From the NCBI GenBank assembly GCA_964616465.1, contig CAZTTO010000002.1:124001-188000 (forward strand): a DNA stretch of 64,000 nt. The letters are read 5' to 3'. Positions 1 to 8,907 of this stretch are shown piece by piece (position 1 is the stretch's first letter; each line of letters opens with the position of its first letter). The position numbers and the translations under genes were made by a program. Source of the DNA: JAFLBI01 sp964616465 (GTDB lineage Bacteria > Bacteroidota > Bacteroidia > Chitinophagales > Chitinophagaceae). Under the pieces are notes generated by a model. That model saw nothing but the letters and a program-made list of their open reading frames with translations, did no database searches and was not told where the DNA came from.

Positions 1-771
1 GGTATAGATTGTACCAAACACTTCAACACCTTCTTGAATTTTTCTTCCCAGCCCTAATTGACCGCGAATGAAAGCAAAATCACGGTTGACAAATGGATTG
101 CTAGGTAAGAACCCCTTCACTGAACTGAAAGAACGCAATCCCGATAAACTTAGTGTGGTAGTCCAACTTTCATCGATTGGAATTCCCCAAAGTGCATCTG
201 CAAAAATTTGACTAGGACCTGCTGTATCAATAAAGCGGCGTAAACCAACATTCATATCCCAGTACTGATTATTTAAGCGGGTTCTAGTAGAGCCGGAAAA
301 ACCCAGTTTACCTTCTAATCCAAACAAACCTAAACCTGGAATTGGTTGAGGTGTAGTTGGTCGTGCATATAATGGAATAATAACAGATGGGGTAAACGTA
401 AGAAATTTATACTGATCAAAATCATTAATTAAAAATGACATGCCTATGGTAGCATCACCAATAGTTGAGTTAGTATTTGTAAGTCCAGTTTCCCTGAATA
501 CTTGATAAACAAAAGGCAAATTAAATACCAGGTCTGTTCTTTCTCCTACACCTACTGCTCCGAAAATACCCACATAGTGAGAGGCAAAACGACCATTATT
601 AGGGTTTGGAATAAGTTGACTATTCCTATCCCAATATGATTTTGATTGATAAAAGTTATAAGTAGGAGAAAGCATCATACGCTTTTTACCCACTGGAAAG
701 CCAGCATATAATGTGCTAGAATAGAATACCACTAGCATTAATATTGAAAAAATACGAATGAATACTTTCAT
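1..771 (-). CDS. Outer-membrane beta-barrel-like protein (partial)
   Basis: An open frame begins at an ATG at 771 and has no stop before base 1 (257 codons), so its C-terminus lies outside the window. Residues 1-23 form a signal peptide (MKVFIRIFSILML..., likely cleaved after LYA). The remainder alternates short hydrophobic and aromatic strands with Gly/Asn/Pro turns and has no enzyme motif, as expected for a beta-barrel. It resembles the 'MetA-pathway of phenol degradation'/transporter-type barrels common in Bacteroidota, but I cannot assign a family firmly. It starts only 20 bases after the stop of the esterase-like lipoprotein gene, so the two are probably co-transcribed. The role is unknown. 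Confidence 0.7.
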   Translation of the reverse strand, partial: MKVFIRIFSILMLVVFYSSTLYAGFPVGKKRMMLSPTYNFYQSKSYWDRNSQLIPNPNNGRFASHYVGIFGAVGVGERTDLVFNLPFVYQVFRETGLTNTNSTIGDATIGMSFLINDFDQYKFLTFTPSVIIPLYARPTTPQPIPGLGLFGLEGKLGFSGSTRTRLNNQYWDMNVGLRRFIDTAGPSQIFADALWGIPIDESWTTTLSLSGLRSFSSVKGFLPSNPFVNRDFAFIRGQLGLGRKIQEGVEVFGTIYT

Positions 772-791
772 GTTTTGTAGTTATGGTGTTA

Positions 792-2147
792 TTAAGGTAG
801 TCGCAATACTTTTTTCACCCAACGATCTTTATAAGCATAGAATATATAATCCATTTCTAAGTTGGTATTTGGACTAATATACATCTCTCTTTTATCCGAA
901 GCAAGTTGGTTATATACTGAAATTGCACATTGTGGTGGACTGAACTGATTGAGTAAAGAATGTCCAAATAGAACCGGACAGCGAATAAAAGCAGCGAAGT
1001 TTACAGGATCATGATAATCCCAAAGCTTGTAGAAGTCGGTTGTACTCATACCACTGCTGCTTATATAGTTGGTAAAAATATCTGTTGGCCATTGTGGTGG
1101 CCTAGTTGCAGCCATCTCCATCAATGTTCTTATATCTGCAAAAATTGGTCTTTCTATAATACAGCCTGCTGGTCTTGGATCCAATGCACAAACAGCGGTA
1201 GCTATAGTCGCACCTTGACCTTCACCGTAGACCATAATCTTTGATGTATCCAATCGGAGGTGGGCACTTTTATATAAGAAATCCAATCCGCGTAATGCAT
1301 CCAAATACACTTTTTTATAAATGAATTTAGAGGCATCATTCATATCGGTTGTTGCAAAACTTCCAAACTCTCCTACCATAGGATCTTGGCTATTTCCATG
1401 TCCACGAACATTTAATCGAAACACAGCCATATCAGTCCTTTCTGTTTCTGGCTCAAATCCAGTAACATAAGCAGGTAACTGATAAAGGACAGAAAACTTA
1501 CCAGACATTTTGGGAATTGATAACCAACCTCTAATAGTATAATTATCTACCGATTCAAACTCTACTAAATAGATATCTAAGGTTCGTGTTGCTTTATCTC
1601 CTCTTCGAGTAATTCTAAATTTTGGATCATAGCCCTGCAATTCTGATTTAGCATTATCCCAAAATTTTAGAAAATCTGTAGGTAGATTAATTGTTGGATA
1701 TTTTCTTTCGGGATCAACCCCATAAACAGAATAAATAGTATCATTGATATTGTATCCCTCAGCTACATTTATGAGACGCATTTGATAAAAACCTGGCCCC
1801 ATTGGAGCATTGTCGAGTTTTAAATCATAACTAAAGGCTTTTCTACCGTCAATACTATATCCAATTTGTTGGCTAAAAATATTTCGGCCTTGATAATTGG
1901 TCACGTCAGCATTTAAAACACCACGAATTTTGAAATTCGATTTGTTTTTAAGCATTAAGTCGTACCCCACCCGATCGTTATTTACAAATATGCCATTCTT
2001 TTTATTAGGTATAATTTGGTATTCAATGTTCTTGTTGTTTTTACTGGTAGTGACAATTGCCTGAGGCACTTCACAACTAAAAAAGGCAACAGATGAACAC
2101 AAGAAGAAGAAAAGCAAAACAGTATTTGTCTTCTTTACATGCAGCAT
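792..2147 (-). CDS. Acetylxylan esterase-like lipoprotein, apparently catalytically dead
   Basis: 451 aa. The ATG at 2147 gives a short Lys-containing n-region, a hydrophobic core and Cys25 as a probable lipoprotein cysteine; the upstream ATG at 2201 would add 18 unlikely residues. An N-terminal beta-rich region (about 30-180) precedes an alpha/beta-hydrolase domain resembling the AXE1/cephalosporin-C deacetylase family (about 190-450), with the family features RLNVRGHG and a GLDFLY helix. The nucleophile elbow, normally GGSQGG, reads GEGQG, putting Gly310 where Ser belongs. The Asp usual in the 'IDxxxPP' segment is absent (HSLLNQFSPP), and no His follows in the usual 'GHE' place. Fold membership is fairly secure; activity is unlikely. 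It may bind carbohydrate or act as a scaffold with the downstream barrel protein. Confidence 0.75.
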   Translation of the reverse strand: MLHVKKTNTVLLFFFLCSSVAFFSCEVPQAIVTTSKNNKNIEYQIIPNKKNGIFVNNDRVGYDLMLKNKSNFKIRGVLNADVTNYQGRNIFSQQIGYSIDGRKAFSYDLKLDNAPMGPGFYQMRLINVAEGYNINDTIYSVYGVDPERKYPTINLPTDFLKFWDNAKSELQGYDPKFRITRRGDKATRTLDIYLVEFESVDNYTIRGWLSIPKMSGKFSVLYQLPAYVTGFEPETERTDMAVFRLNVRGHGNSQDPMVGEFGSFATTDMNDASKFIYKKVYLDALRGLDFLYKSAHLRLDTSKIMVYGEGQGATIATAVCALDPRPAGCIIERPIFADIRTLMEMAATRPPQWPTDIFTNYISSSGMSTTDFYKLWDYHDPVNFAAFIRCPVLFGHSLLNQFSPPQCAISVYNQLASDKREMYISPNTNLEMDYIFYAYKDRWVKKVLRLP

Positions 2148-2472
2148 AATTTTAAATTGTTTGCCCAGCCTTTTCTGTGTAGGTACGGTATGAAACGGCA
2201 TATTTGGGGGTAAAGTAATTAAAATTCATCCGTTTGCCCATATATGTTTACAAAATTTAATAGATAGCCAACATATTCACAGGATTATACATGAAATCAT
2301 TTTAAATAGAAGTTCAGAAGATTACAAAGTGTGAATTTGCACTTGTATTTCATTTGAGATGATTTCAATAAAATAAAAAGAGGCTGCTCCATTATTAAAA
2401 GGAACAGCCTCCATTCACTTACCATCCATCTGTACACAGGGCATCCGCTATAGCACCCTTGACAAACTATTT
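2148..2472. other. Intergenic stretch between esterase-like gene and recA
   Basis: 325 bases with no supported gene. It holds the probable recA terminator at 2370-2411 and, to its left, the presumed promoter region of the lipoprotein gene. No clear TAnnTTTG box was found. Confidence 0.6.
2370..2411 (-). terminator. Rho-independent terminator of recA
   Basis: Arms at 2380-2390 and 2401-2411 pair over 11 positions, one of them a G-U pair in the minus-strand transcript. The loop is 10 bases and a U-rich tract follows on the minus strand. It lies about 60 bases past the recA stop. Confidence 0.85.
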
Positions 2473-3501
2473 TTAAGCTTCCGCAGGAACAGCAGGAGCT
2501 TCAGTACCCTGGGCTTCTGCAATTTTGGCTCGTATTTTAAGCTCTAGCTCATCAGACAATTCAGCATTATCAAGAATAAGCTGCTTGACAGCATCTCTTC
2601 CCTGACCAAGTTTATTTCCATTATAACTAAACCAGCTTCCACTCTTTTGAATAATGCCAAGCTCAACCCCCATATCAATGATTTCGCCAACTTTGCTGAT
2701 GCCTTCTCCAAAGACAATATCAAATTCAGCAGCTCTAAAAGGAGGAGCCACTTTGTTTTTAACTACTTTAACCTTCACGCGATTACCAATAGCAGAATCC
2801 CCGTCCTTAATTTGACTCATTCTACGAATATCTAAACGAATAGAGGCGTAGAACTTTAATGCATTACCTCCTGTAGTCGTTTCTGGATTGCCAAACATCA
2901 CCCCAATTTTTTCCCGCAATTGGTTAATAAAAATGCAAATAGTGTTGGTTTTATTAATTGTAGCTGTGAGTTTCCTTAAAGCTTGGCTCATTAACCTTGC
3001 TTGTAAACCCATTTTACTGTCACCCATTTCTCCTTCTAATTCACCCTTAGGCACCAATGCAGCTACTGAGTCAATTACTACTACATCTAGTGCGCCTGAA
3101 AGAATCAAACGATCGGCAATTTCTAATGCTTGCTCGCCATAATCAGGCTGCGAAATCAAAAGATTATCTACATCAACTCCTAACTTCTTTGCATATGAAC
3201 TATCGAATGCATGTTCTGCATCAATGATGGCACACATACCTCCTTTCTTTTGTGCTTCAGCAATAGCATGAATCGCAATTGTAGTTTTACCAGAACTTTC
3301 TGGACCATAAATTTCAATAATTCTTCCCTTTGGAAAGCCACCAATCCCGAGTGCGGTATCCAAACCAATAGAACCACTTGAAACTACTTCCATGTGTTGT
3401 TCGCCCCTGTCACTCATCATCATCACACTTCCTTTCCCAAAATCTTTGTCGATTTTGTCCATCGTCAATTTGAGGGCCTTTAACTTTTCTGCATTACTCA
3501 T
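2473..3501 (-). CDS. recA: Recombinase RecA
   Basis: 342 aa, normal length for RecA. It catalyses ATP-dependent DNA pairing and strand exchange and is the co-protease of the SOS response. Visible motifs: Walker A GPESSGKT (about 66-73), the Walker B region VVVIDSVAALVP, the L1/L2 loop segments (MGLQARLMSQALRKL, FINQLREKIGVMFGNPETTTGG) and the KNKVAPPFRAAEFDI core. The C-terminal tail is short and Ala/Glu-rich. Start: MSNAEKLKALKLTMDKI, the usual Bacteroidota N-terminus. It appears monocistronic, with a strong hairpin terminator downstream and its own 135-base upstream region, which shares short motifs with the umuD upstream region. Confidence 0.98.
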   Translation of the reverse strand: MSNAEKLKALKLTMDKIDKDFGKGSVMMMSDRGEQHMEVVSSGSIGLDTALGIGGFPKGRIIEIYGPESSGKTTIAIHAIAEAQKKGGMCAIIDAEHAFDSSYAKKLGVDVDNLLISQPDYGEQALEIADRLILSGALDVVVIDSVAALVPKGELEGEMGDSKMGLQARLMSQALRKLTATINKTNTICIFINQLREKIGVMFGNPETTTGGNALKFYASIRLDIRRMSQIKDGDSAIGNRVKVKVVKNKVAPPFRAAEFDIVFGEGISKVGEIIDMGVELGIIQKSGSWFSYNGNKLGQGRDAVKQLILDNAELSDELELKIRAKIAEAQGTEAPAVPAEA

Positions 3502-3586
3502 AAAACTTAATTCTTTAGGTACAACAATATGATTTATGCCGTAAAACTAAAAGAAAATTTAATACCAAACTAAATTATTTAGCAAT

Positions 3587-3605
3587 TTTTAGCAAAAAAT
3601 ACTAA
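3587..3605. promoter_or_regulatory. Possible shared damage-response motif upstream of recA
   Basis: On the plus strand, TTTTAGCAAAA (3587-3597) is followed directly by AATACTAA (3598-3605), 86-104 bases upstream of the recA start. The same two strings occur within 22 bases upstream of umuD (61073-61094) in the opposite order. The region is A+T-rich, so chance is possible. No LexA-type gene is in the window. Confidence 0.25.
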
Positions 3606-3636
3606 AAATATTGATTAAGCCTTGATTTACAGCTAA

Positions 3637-4452
3637 TTAAACAAACAAATCGGGATACAAAGGACCTCCAGGAACGACGGAATACTGATCTAAATTGGTG
3701 ATTCCTTCTGCTGCAAATACTTCCTCATCCACAAAAGTATTACCACTACATTGCGATACAGGTTTGCGCATGATATAATAAACTGCATCTGCAAGAATTT
3801 CTGGAGTTCTACTCATTTTAGCCAATGCTTCACCGCCCAATAAGTTTCTAACAGCAGCTGTATCTATGGTGGTTTTAGGCCATAGAGCATTACTTGCAAT
3901 TTGGTCTTTAAACTCGGCTGCCCATCCCAATGCCAATAAACTCATACTATACTTAGTAGTTGTATAAGCAATATGTCCACCTAACCATTTTGGATTTAAA
4001 TTGATGGGAGGTGATAAGGTAATTATATGTGGATTCTTACCTTTTTGCAGATATGGAATACAATGCTTGGCAACTAAAAATGTACCTCGCACATTAATAC
4101 TGTGCATTAAATCGAAGCGCTTTGCTTCTGTTTGGGTAGTTGGGCTCAACTGAATAGCAGAAGCATTATTAATTAAACCATCCAAGCCACCAAACTTATC
4201 TACTGCAAGTTGAACGGCTTTTTTAATTTGTTCTTCATCGCGAATATCTACTTGAACAGCCAAGGCTTTTCCACCTGCAGCTTCCACTTCTTCAGCCGCA
4301 CTAAAAATAGTTCCACCCAAACGTGGATCTTCCTCCACACTTTTTGCAGCAATGACAATGTTGGCTCCTTCTTTTGCTAGACGAAGTGCCATTGCTTTTC
4401 CGATACCCCTGCTTGCACCAGTGATAAATATTGTTTTGTTAGCAAATTCCAT
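3637..4452 (-). CDS. SDR family oxidoreductase (HSDL2-like)
   Basis: 271 aa. Classical short-chain dehydrogenase with the NAD(P)-binding TGASRGIG motif (about 11-18), INNAS (about 90-94), the catalytic Ser in ITLSPP and the Tyr-Lys pair in AYTTTKY (about 160). The long insertion after strand beta-2 (AKSVEEDPRLGGTI) and the NLNPKWLGGH segment are typical of hydroxysteroid dehydrogenase-like protein 2 and its bacterial relatives, which lack the SCP2 tail here. The substrate is unknown; related proteins are linked to lipid or fatty-acyl metabolism. It stands alone, 135 bases beyond recA. Confidence 0.88.
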   Translation of the reverse strand: MEFANKTIFITGASRGIGKAMALRLAKEGANIVIAAKSVEEDPRLGGTIFSAAEEVEAAGGKALAVQVDIRDEEQIKKAVQLAVDKFGGLDGLINNASAIQLSPTTQTEAKRFDLMHSINVRGTFLVAKHCIPYLQKGKNPHIITLSPPINLNPKWLGGHIAYTTTKYSMSLLALGWAAEFKDQIASNALWPKTTIDTAAVRNLLGGEALAKMSRTPEILADAVYYIMRKPVSQCSGNTFVDEEVFAAEGITNLDQYSVVPGGPLYPDLFV

Positions 4453-4676
4453 AATCAGTTGTTTGTTCTGTAAATATAAGCGGATGCCTGTGAATGAAAT
4501 AAATTTTATAGATCACCACAAATCTACCTCCTGTACTATTTCTGCCAATTAAAAGTTAAACGAATTGATTTGTTGAATGATCTTATGGACGAAATGAGAT
4601 AGAGTTTGAACATACAAACGTTTTAAGAAAACATTTACACAAATGCTTGTGTTGAACCAGCCTAAATCAAAAACTT

Positions 4677-5360
4677 ATGAAAAAGAAATTTTTGCTTGGC
4701 GTGTTAGCAGCAGGATTTGTATCTGTTGGTATGATTGGTTGTAAAAAAGATGATGATACACCTGCGCAAGCTAGAGTATTAGTAACGCATGCTTCTCCTG
4801 ATGCACCAGGAGTTGATTTACTGGTTGATGACACAAGAGTGAACAGTGCCCCACTTACATTTCCAAATAATACAGGCTACTTGCCAGTAAATGCAGGTAC
4901 TAGAAATGTAAAAGTAAATGCAGCAGGAACATCGACTACTGTAATCAATGCGAACTTGAATTTGGAAGCAGGTAAAAATTATTCTGTGTTTGCAGTGAAT
5001 AGATTGGCAAATATTGAAGCGGTTGTATTACAAGACGATTTAACAACGCCTGCTACTGGACAAGCACATGTGCGTGTAGTACATTTAAGCCCAGATGCAC
5101 CAGCAGTAAACATTGGTGTACAAGGATCTGCTACAAATTTATTTTCAAATATTGCTTTCAAAGGTTCTACCGCATTTGCTCCAGTACCAGCGGGCACTTA
5201 TAACCTAGAAGTACGTGTAGCATCAAATGGTGCAGTAGCATTAACTGTTCCTGCTACATTGGAAGCTGGTAAAATTTACACCGTCTTTGCAAGAGGATTT
5301 TTAGCGCCTCCAACTGGAAATACGAATGCGCTTGGTGCAAGTATTATTGTAAATAATTAA
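4677..5360 (+). CDS. DUF4397 domain lipoprotein
   Basis: 227 aa. The signal peptide ends in lipobox GMIGC (Cys22), followed by KKDDD, a typical surface-lipoprotein start. The mature part contains two DUF4397-type repeats: THASPDAPGVDLLVDD (about 38-53) and VHLSPDAPAVNIGVQG (about 135-150). Each is followed by a segment on proper 'stretching' to PVNAGTRNVKV/PVPAGTYNLEV and then LEAGKxYxVFA. Such domains form beta-sandwiches in cell-surface proteins; no enzymatic role is known. A strong hairpin terminator follows the gene. Confidence 0.88.
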   Translation: MKKKFLLGVLAAGFVSVGMIGCKKDDDTPAQARVLVTHASPDAPGVDLLVDDTRVNSAPLTFPNNTGYLPVNAGTRNVKVNAAGTSTTVINANLNLEAGKNYSVFAVNRLANIEAVVLQDDLTTPATGQAHVRVVHLSPDAPAVNIGVQGSATNLFSNIAFKGSTAFAPVPAGTYNLEVRVASNGAVALTVPATLEAGKIYTVFARGFLAPPTGNTNALGASIIVNN

Positions 5361-5410
5361 GGTAGTTTGGTTTTGGTAATGAACTTCCTTTAGGTGCAAA
5401 TGGAAGTTCG

Positions 5411-5439
5411 AACTCCGGGATTTATTTCCGGAGTTTTTT
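5411..5439 (+). terminator. Rho-independent terminator after the DUF4397 gene
   Basis: AACTCCGG (5411-5418) pairs perfectly with CCGGAGTT (5428-5435), with a 9-base loop and a following T run. It lies 50 bases past the DUF4397 stop and overlaps the 3' end of gmk on the other strand (stop at 5422-5424). Confidence 0.85.
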
Positions 5440-6003
5440 ATTGATAAAATTATAAATCAAACTTGCTGTTTTTTTACAAGCTTCATCTAAGTTGTCATTG
5501 ATAATGATATGATTAAAGTGTTGCTTAAATGACATTTCATACTGAGCCTTACTGAGTCTGGTTTGAATATTTTCCTCCGTATCTGTTCCTCTTCCTCTTA
5601 GCCTAGTTTCAAGTGCTTCTAAAGAAGGGGCTTCAATAAAAAATGAAAGTGTTGACTCTGGAAATTTTTGCTGAACATGAATGGCTCCTTTCACGTCAAT
5701 ATCTAACAGTGGTACTAATCCAAGATCCCACATTCGATCTAATTCTGATAAAAGTGTTCCATAATATTTTCCTTCGTACACCATCTCCCACTCTAGAAAA
5801 GCGTTTTCGGCAATCTTTTTTTGAAAATCACTAAGAGATAAAAAATAATAGTCAACACCATCTTGCTCGTTGCCCCTTGGCAGACGTGTTGTTGCCGAAA
5901 TAGAAAAGGATAGGCTAGGAAACTCCTGGAGTAGATATTTAGTAATGGATGTTTTTCCCGCACCGGATGGCGCTGTTATGAGTATAATAGGCTTAAAGTC
6001 CAT
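5422..6003 (-). CDS. gmk: Guanylate kinase
   Basis: 193 aa from the ATG at 6003 (MDFKPIILIT); the longer frame to 6039 adds 12 unlikely residues. It converts GMP plus ATP to GDP plus ADP. Motifs: P-loop APSGAGKTS (about 11-19), the GMP-binding SATTRLPRGNEQDGVDYYF segment and the AFLEWEMVYEGKYYGT lid region, then DIDVKGA and RLRGRGTDTEENIQTRL. Length and order are normal. It is convergent with the DUF4397 gene and its last codon falls within that gene's terminator. Confidence 0.97.
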   Translation of the reverse strand: MDFKPIILITAPSGAGKTSITKYLLQEFPSLSFSISATTRLPRGNEQDGVDYYFLSLSDFQKKIAENAFLEWEMVYEGKYYGTLLSELDRMWDLGLVPLLDIDVKGAIHVQQKFPESTLSFFIEAPSLEALETRLRGRGTDTEENIQTRLSKAQYEMSFKQHFNHIIINDNLDEACKKTASLIYNFINKKLRK

Positions 6004-6197
6004 TTGCAAAGTAACCGAAAAATGAATAATGCAAATCACTCAATTTTGACAAAAGAAAACTCGATACTTTAAACCACTGTAGGTATGTATTGCTTATGTA
6101 ACAATTAAAGCTCCCGCTATATCTGTAAGTAAATAGCATGTATTTTGCAGCCACAATTGAGCAAACTGCTTCATTTAATGTAATTTGTATGTTGAAT

Positions 6198-6671
6198 ATG
6201 AAACGAATAAATATGCGTTACTGGATAAGGATATTAATACTGTTGTTCACAATAATTACAGAACTCGATGCTGTGAGTGCTCAAGGCGTTGCTATTCCTG
6301 AACCTTCTTCGGAAGAAGCAATAGTAGTATTTATTCGCCCAGCTTCAATGACAGCTGTACTGGACAACTTCATTATTCGAAGTGGCGAAAATGAATGGTG
6401 TAGAATCAGCAATAACAGGTTTTTTTATGTGGCTATTTCAACTACTGATTTACAAATCAGTGCCCAAAGGGGCAATACGGGAGTAGTCAATAATTTTCAA
6501 TTTCAAATTAATAAAGGAACTATAAATTATGTGCTTTGTGAAATCATTTCAAGGGACAATCAGCCACAACTGAGTATGAAATTAATTTCTAAACAAACTG
6601 CAGCTCCCATTCTTAGCAAATCGAAACCAGACCAGTGTATGCTAAAAGTTGAAATGCCTGAACGAGAATAA
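6198..6671 (+). CDS. Exported protein, DUF2846-like
   Basis: 157 aa from the ATG at 6198 (MKRINMRYWIRILILLF); an upstream ATG at 6138 is in frame but overlaps a probable -7 box (TATTTTGC near 6140). The signal peptide is cleaved about after VSAQG. The mature domain, with EEAIVVFIRPASM near its start and beta-strand segments, resembles DUF2846-type proteins and the C-terminal domain of the gene at 31940-32770. The function is unknown. It lies 30 bases before the nucleotidyltransferase gene, on the same strand. Confidence 0.65.
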   Translation: MKRINMRYWIRILILLFTIITELDAVSAQGVAIPEPSSEEAIVVFIRPASMTAVLDNFIIRSGENEWCRISNNRFFYVAISTTDLQISAQRGNTGVVNNFQFQINKGTINYVLCEIISRDNQPQLSMKLISKQTAAPILSKSKPDQCMLKVEMPERE

Positions 6672-6701
6672 TTTTATAGTAAGCCCTATTTGTAAGTATA
6701 T

Positions 6702-7436
6702 ATGAAAGCAATGATTTTTGCAGCGGGATTAGGAACAAGGTTAAAACCATGGACAGATCATCATCCAAAGGCCTTGGCCATTGTAAATGGCAAAAGTCTA
6801 CTCCAAAGAAACGTAGAGTACTTACAAGCAAATGGAATAAAAGATGTTGTAGTTAATGTTCATCATTTTGCAGATCAAATTGAAGATGCTATTCGTGAAA
6901 ATAATGGTTGGGGAAGTAATGTTATTATCAGTGATGAAAGAGAAGAGGTATTAGAAACTGGGGGTGGTCTTTTATTTGCACAACATTTATTAGAAGGCAA
7001 GGAAGCATTTGTAACGGTGAATGCTGATATTCTTACTAATCTTCCAATAAATGAGCTGCTTGAATTTCATAATAATAAGGAGGCATTGATCAGCTTTGCT
7101 GTGTCTAAACGGGAAACAAGCCGTCAGTTTTTATTTAATAAAGACATGCAGCTTTGTGGTTGGAGGAACAGGCTAACTCAGCAAGAAAAGGGACCATTAG
7201 TTATTAATCCAACCATCAACCGAAATGAATTGGAAGAATGGGCATATGGCTGTGTGGTAGTATTTTCTCCTGAATTTTTTAAGGTGGTTAAAGAAAAAGG
7301 TAAATTTTCACTTACTGAAAGTTACCTTTCTCTTGCTAATGAATATAAAGTAATTGGGTGGCCATGCGAACCAGAAAAATGGATTGATGTTGGCAAACCT
7401 GAATCTATTCAAAAAGCTTCAGAAATTTTTACATAA
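6702..7436 (+). CDS. Nucleotidyltransferase (MurU-like sugar-1-phosphate NTP transferase)
   Basis: 244 aa. The N-terminal signature MIFAAGLGTRLKPWTDHHPKAL, with GxGTRxxP and a conserved Lys, defines the NTP_transferase family. VNADILTNLP carries the metal-binding Asp, and EKWIDVGKPE the C-terminal Asp. The closest described relatives are N-acetylmuramate-1-phosphate uridylyltransferase (MurU) and other short NDP-sugar pyrophosphorylases without a left-handed beta-helix tail. It probably makes a UDP-sugar. The dehydrogenase gene follows after 14 bases, so it is likely the first enzyme gene of a sugar-nucleotide operon. The exact substrate cannot be read from sequence. Confidence 0.85.
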   Translation: MKAMIFAAGLGTRLKPWTDHHPKALAIVNGKSLLQRNVEYLQANGIKDVVVNVHHFADQIEDAIRENNGWGSNVIISDEREEVLETGGGLLFAQHLLEGKEAFVTVNADILTNLPINELLEFHNNKEALISFAVSKRETSRQFLFNKDMQLCGWRNRLTQQEKGPLVINPTINRNELEEWAYGCVVVFSPEFFKVVKEKGKFSLTESYLSLANEYKVIGWPCEPEKWIDVGKPESIQKASEIFT

Positions 7437-7450
7437 TTTCCAATCAACCT

Positions 7451-8449
7451 ATGCTACAATTTGCTTTAATTGGATGCGGAAATATTGGAAAGCGTCATAT
7501 TCCAATTATCAAACAGTTTGGAAAACTTGTAGCAATTTGTGATATAGCTATAGAAGAAGCGACCAAACTGGCTCATGATAACAACTGCCTTTTTGATACA
7601 AATTGGGAGAAAATTTTAAACACTACTAAACCAGATATTGCAGTTGTTTGCACCCCTAACGGATTGCATGCTGAACATGCTATTCAAGCTCTATCAAAAG
7701 GAATTCATGTAATTGTTGAAAAACCAATGGCAATTACCTATAGCGATTGTAAAAAGATGATTGCTGTGGCAAATAGCATGAACGTTCAATTATGGGTTGT
7801 AAAACAAAATAGATGTAATCCTTTGATTACTGAGATACAATCTCAGCTCAAATCAGATAAAATAGGTACTCCTTTGCACTTCCATATGCATGGCTGTTGG
7901 CACCGCCCTACTTCTTATTTTGAAAACTCTTGGCATGGCACCAAGGAGCTTGATGGTGGTATACTCTATACACAGTTCAGTCATTTTATTGATTTAATGA
8001 TCTGGATAATGGGGTATCCAGTGCAGACTGCACATACAAAACATATATCTAATTATTCAGGGCGTATAGAAAGTGAGCAGGCCGGTGCAATCATTTTCAC
8101 TTATGAAAATAATAGCTTTAGTAGCTTCCATTATGGAATAGATGCTCAAGATAAAAATGTTGAAGGAGGATTTACATTAGTAACAGACGAAGTAACTATT
8201 CAGTTATCTGGAACATATTTTAATGAAGTAAAATTTGATAGCAATGGCTTACTTGAACGCTTGCCAAAAAAACTTCAACTCATGAACCATCAATATGTAG
8301 GATACGAAGGTACAGCGAACTTACATGCCGAGTGGTATAAGTTTGTATTTAACAATTTTTCAAATCGTTTAACAGAAGATACAAATGCAATTTCTTCATC
8401 TTTGACAGTAAAACTAATTGAATCAATTTATTCAAATAGTAGCATATGA
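7451..8449 (+). CDS. Gfo/Idh/MocA oxidoreductase, WlbA/WbpB-like
   Basis: 332 aa. N-terminal Rossmann fold with ALIGCGNIGKRHI (about 5-17), TPNGLHAEHA, and the family signature EKPMAI (about 94-99). The C-terminal domain (about 125-330) contains KQNRCNP, HGCWHRPTSYFENSWHG and GGILYTQFSHFIDL, which closely recalls UDP-N-acetylglucosaminuronate 3-dehydrogenases (WlbA/WbpB) of the di-N-acetylated uronic acid pathway. The gene overlaps the next one by 4 bases (ATGA), and a matching WlbB/WbpD-like acetyltransferase follows, which strengthens the assignment. No 3-aminotransferase (WlbC/WbpE) gene lies between or beside them. Confidence 0.83.
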   Translation: MLQFALIGCGNIGKRHIPIIKQFGKLVAICDIAIEEATKLAHDNNCLFDTNWEKILNTTKPDIAVVCTPNGLHAEHAIQALSKGIHVIVEKPMAITYSDCKKMIAVANSMNVQLWVVKQNRCNPLITEIQSQLKSDKIGTPLHFHMHGCWHRPTSYFENSWHGTKELDGGILYTQFSHFIDLMIWIMGYPVQTAHTKHISNYSGRIESEQAGAIIFTYENNSFSSFHYGIDAQDKNVEGGFTLVTDEVTIQLSGTYFNEVKFDSNGLLERLPKKLQLMNHQYVGYEGTANLHAEWYKFVFNNFSNRLTEDTNAISSSLTVKLIESIYSNSSI

Positions 8450-8907
8450 ATCAGATAATAGAAATGTACAGTGGCATTCACAAAGTAACATACGGAGTAC
8501 AGGTAGAAGTAATCCAACCAGTAAATCTCTATGAATGTCAATTAGATGATTATGTATTTGTAGGCCCATTCTGCGAAATCCAAAAACGTGTTCATATTGG
8601 AGCCAGAACTAGAATACAATCGCACAGTTTTATTTGTGAAGGAGTAACTATTGGTCAAGATTGTTTTATAGGCCACGGTGTAATGTTTATTAATGATAAA
8701 TTTTCTACAGGTGGACCAGCACAAGGAAACGATGCCCTTTTAGAAAAAACCAAAATTGGCAATCATGTATCCATCGGGAGTAACGCTACCATATTACCCG
8801 TTAATATATGCGACAACGTAGTAATAGGTGCAGGTGCAGTAGTAACCAAGTCCATAAATGAACCTGGAAAATACGCTGGTAATCCAGCAGTTAAAATTTC
8901 AGAATAA
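8446..8907 (+). CDS. Hexapeptide acyltransferase, WlbB/WbpD-like
   Basis: 153 aa. It contains left-handed beta-helix hexapeptide repeats ([IV]Gxxxx: VFVGPFCEI, VHIGARTRI, VTIGQDCFIGHGVMF, TKIGNHVSIGSNATI, VVIGAGAVV) and ends with the usual YAGNPAVKI. The FINDKFSTGG segment matches UDP-2-acetamido-3-amino-glucuronate N-acetyltransferases, which use acetyl-CoA. It is shorter than the roughly 190-residue family standard, mainly at the C-terminus. It is translationally coupled to the WlbA-like dehydrogenase, and its stop lies inside an inverted repeat shared with the convergent efflux operon. Confidence 0.82.
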   Translation: MNQIIEMYSGIHKVTYGVQVEVIQPVNLYECQLDDYVFVGPFCEIQKRVHIGARTRIQSHSFICEGVTIGQDCFIGHGVMFINDKFSTGGPAQGNDALLEKTKIGNHVSIGSNATILPVNICDNVVIGAGAVVTKSINEPGKYAGNPAVKISE

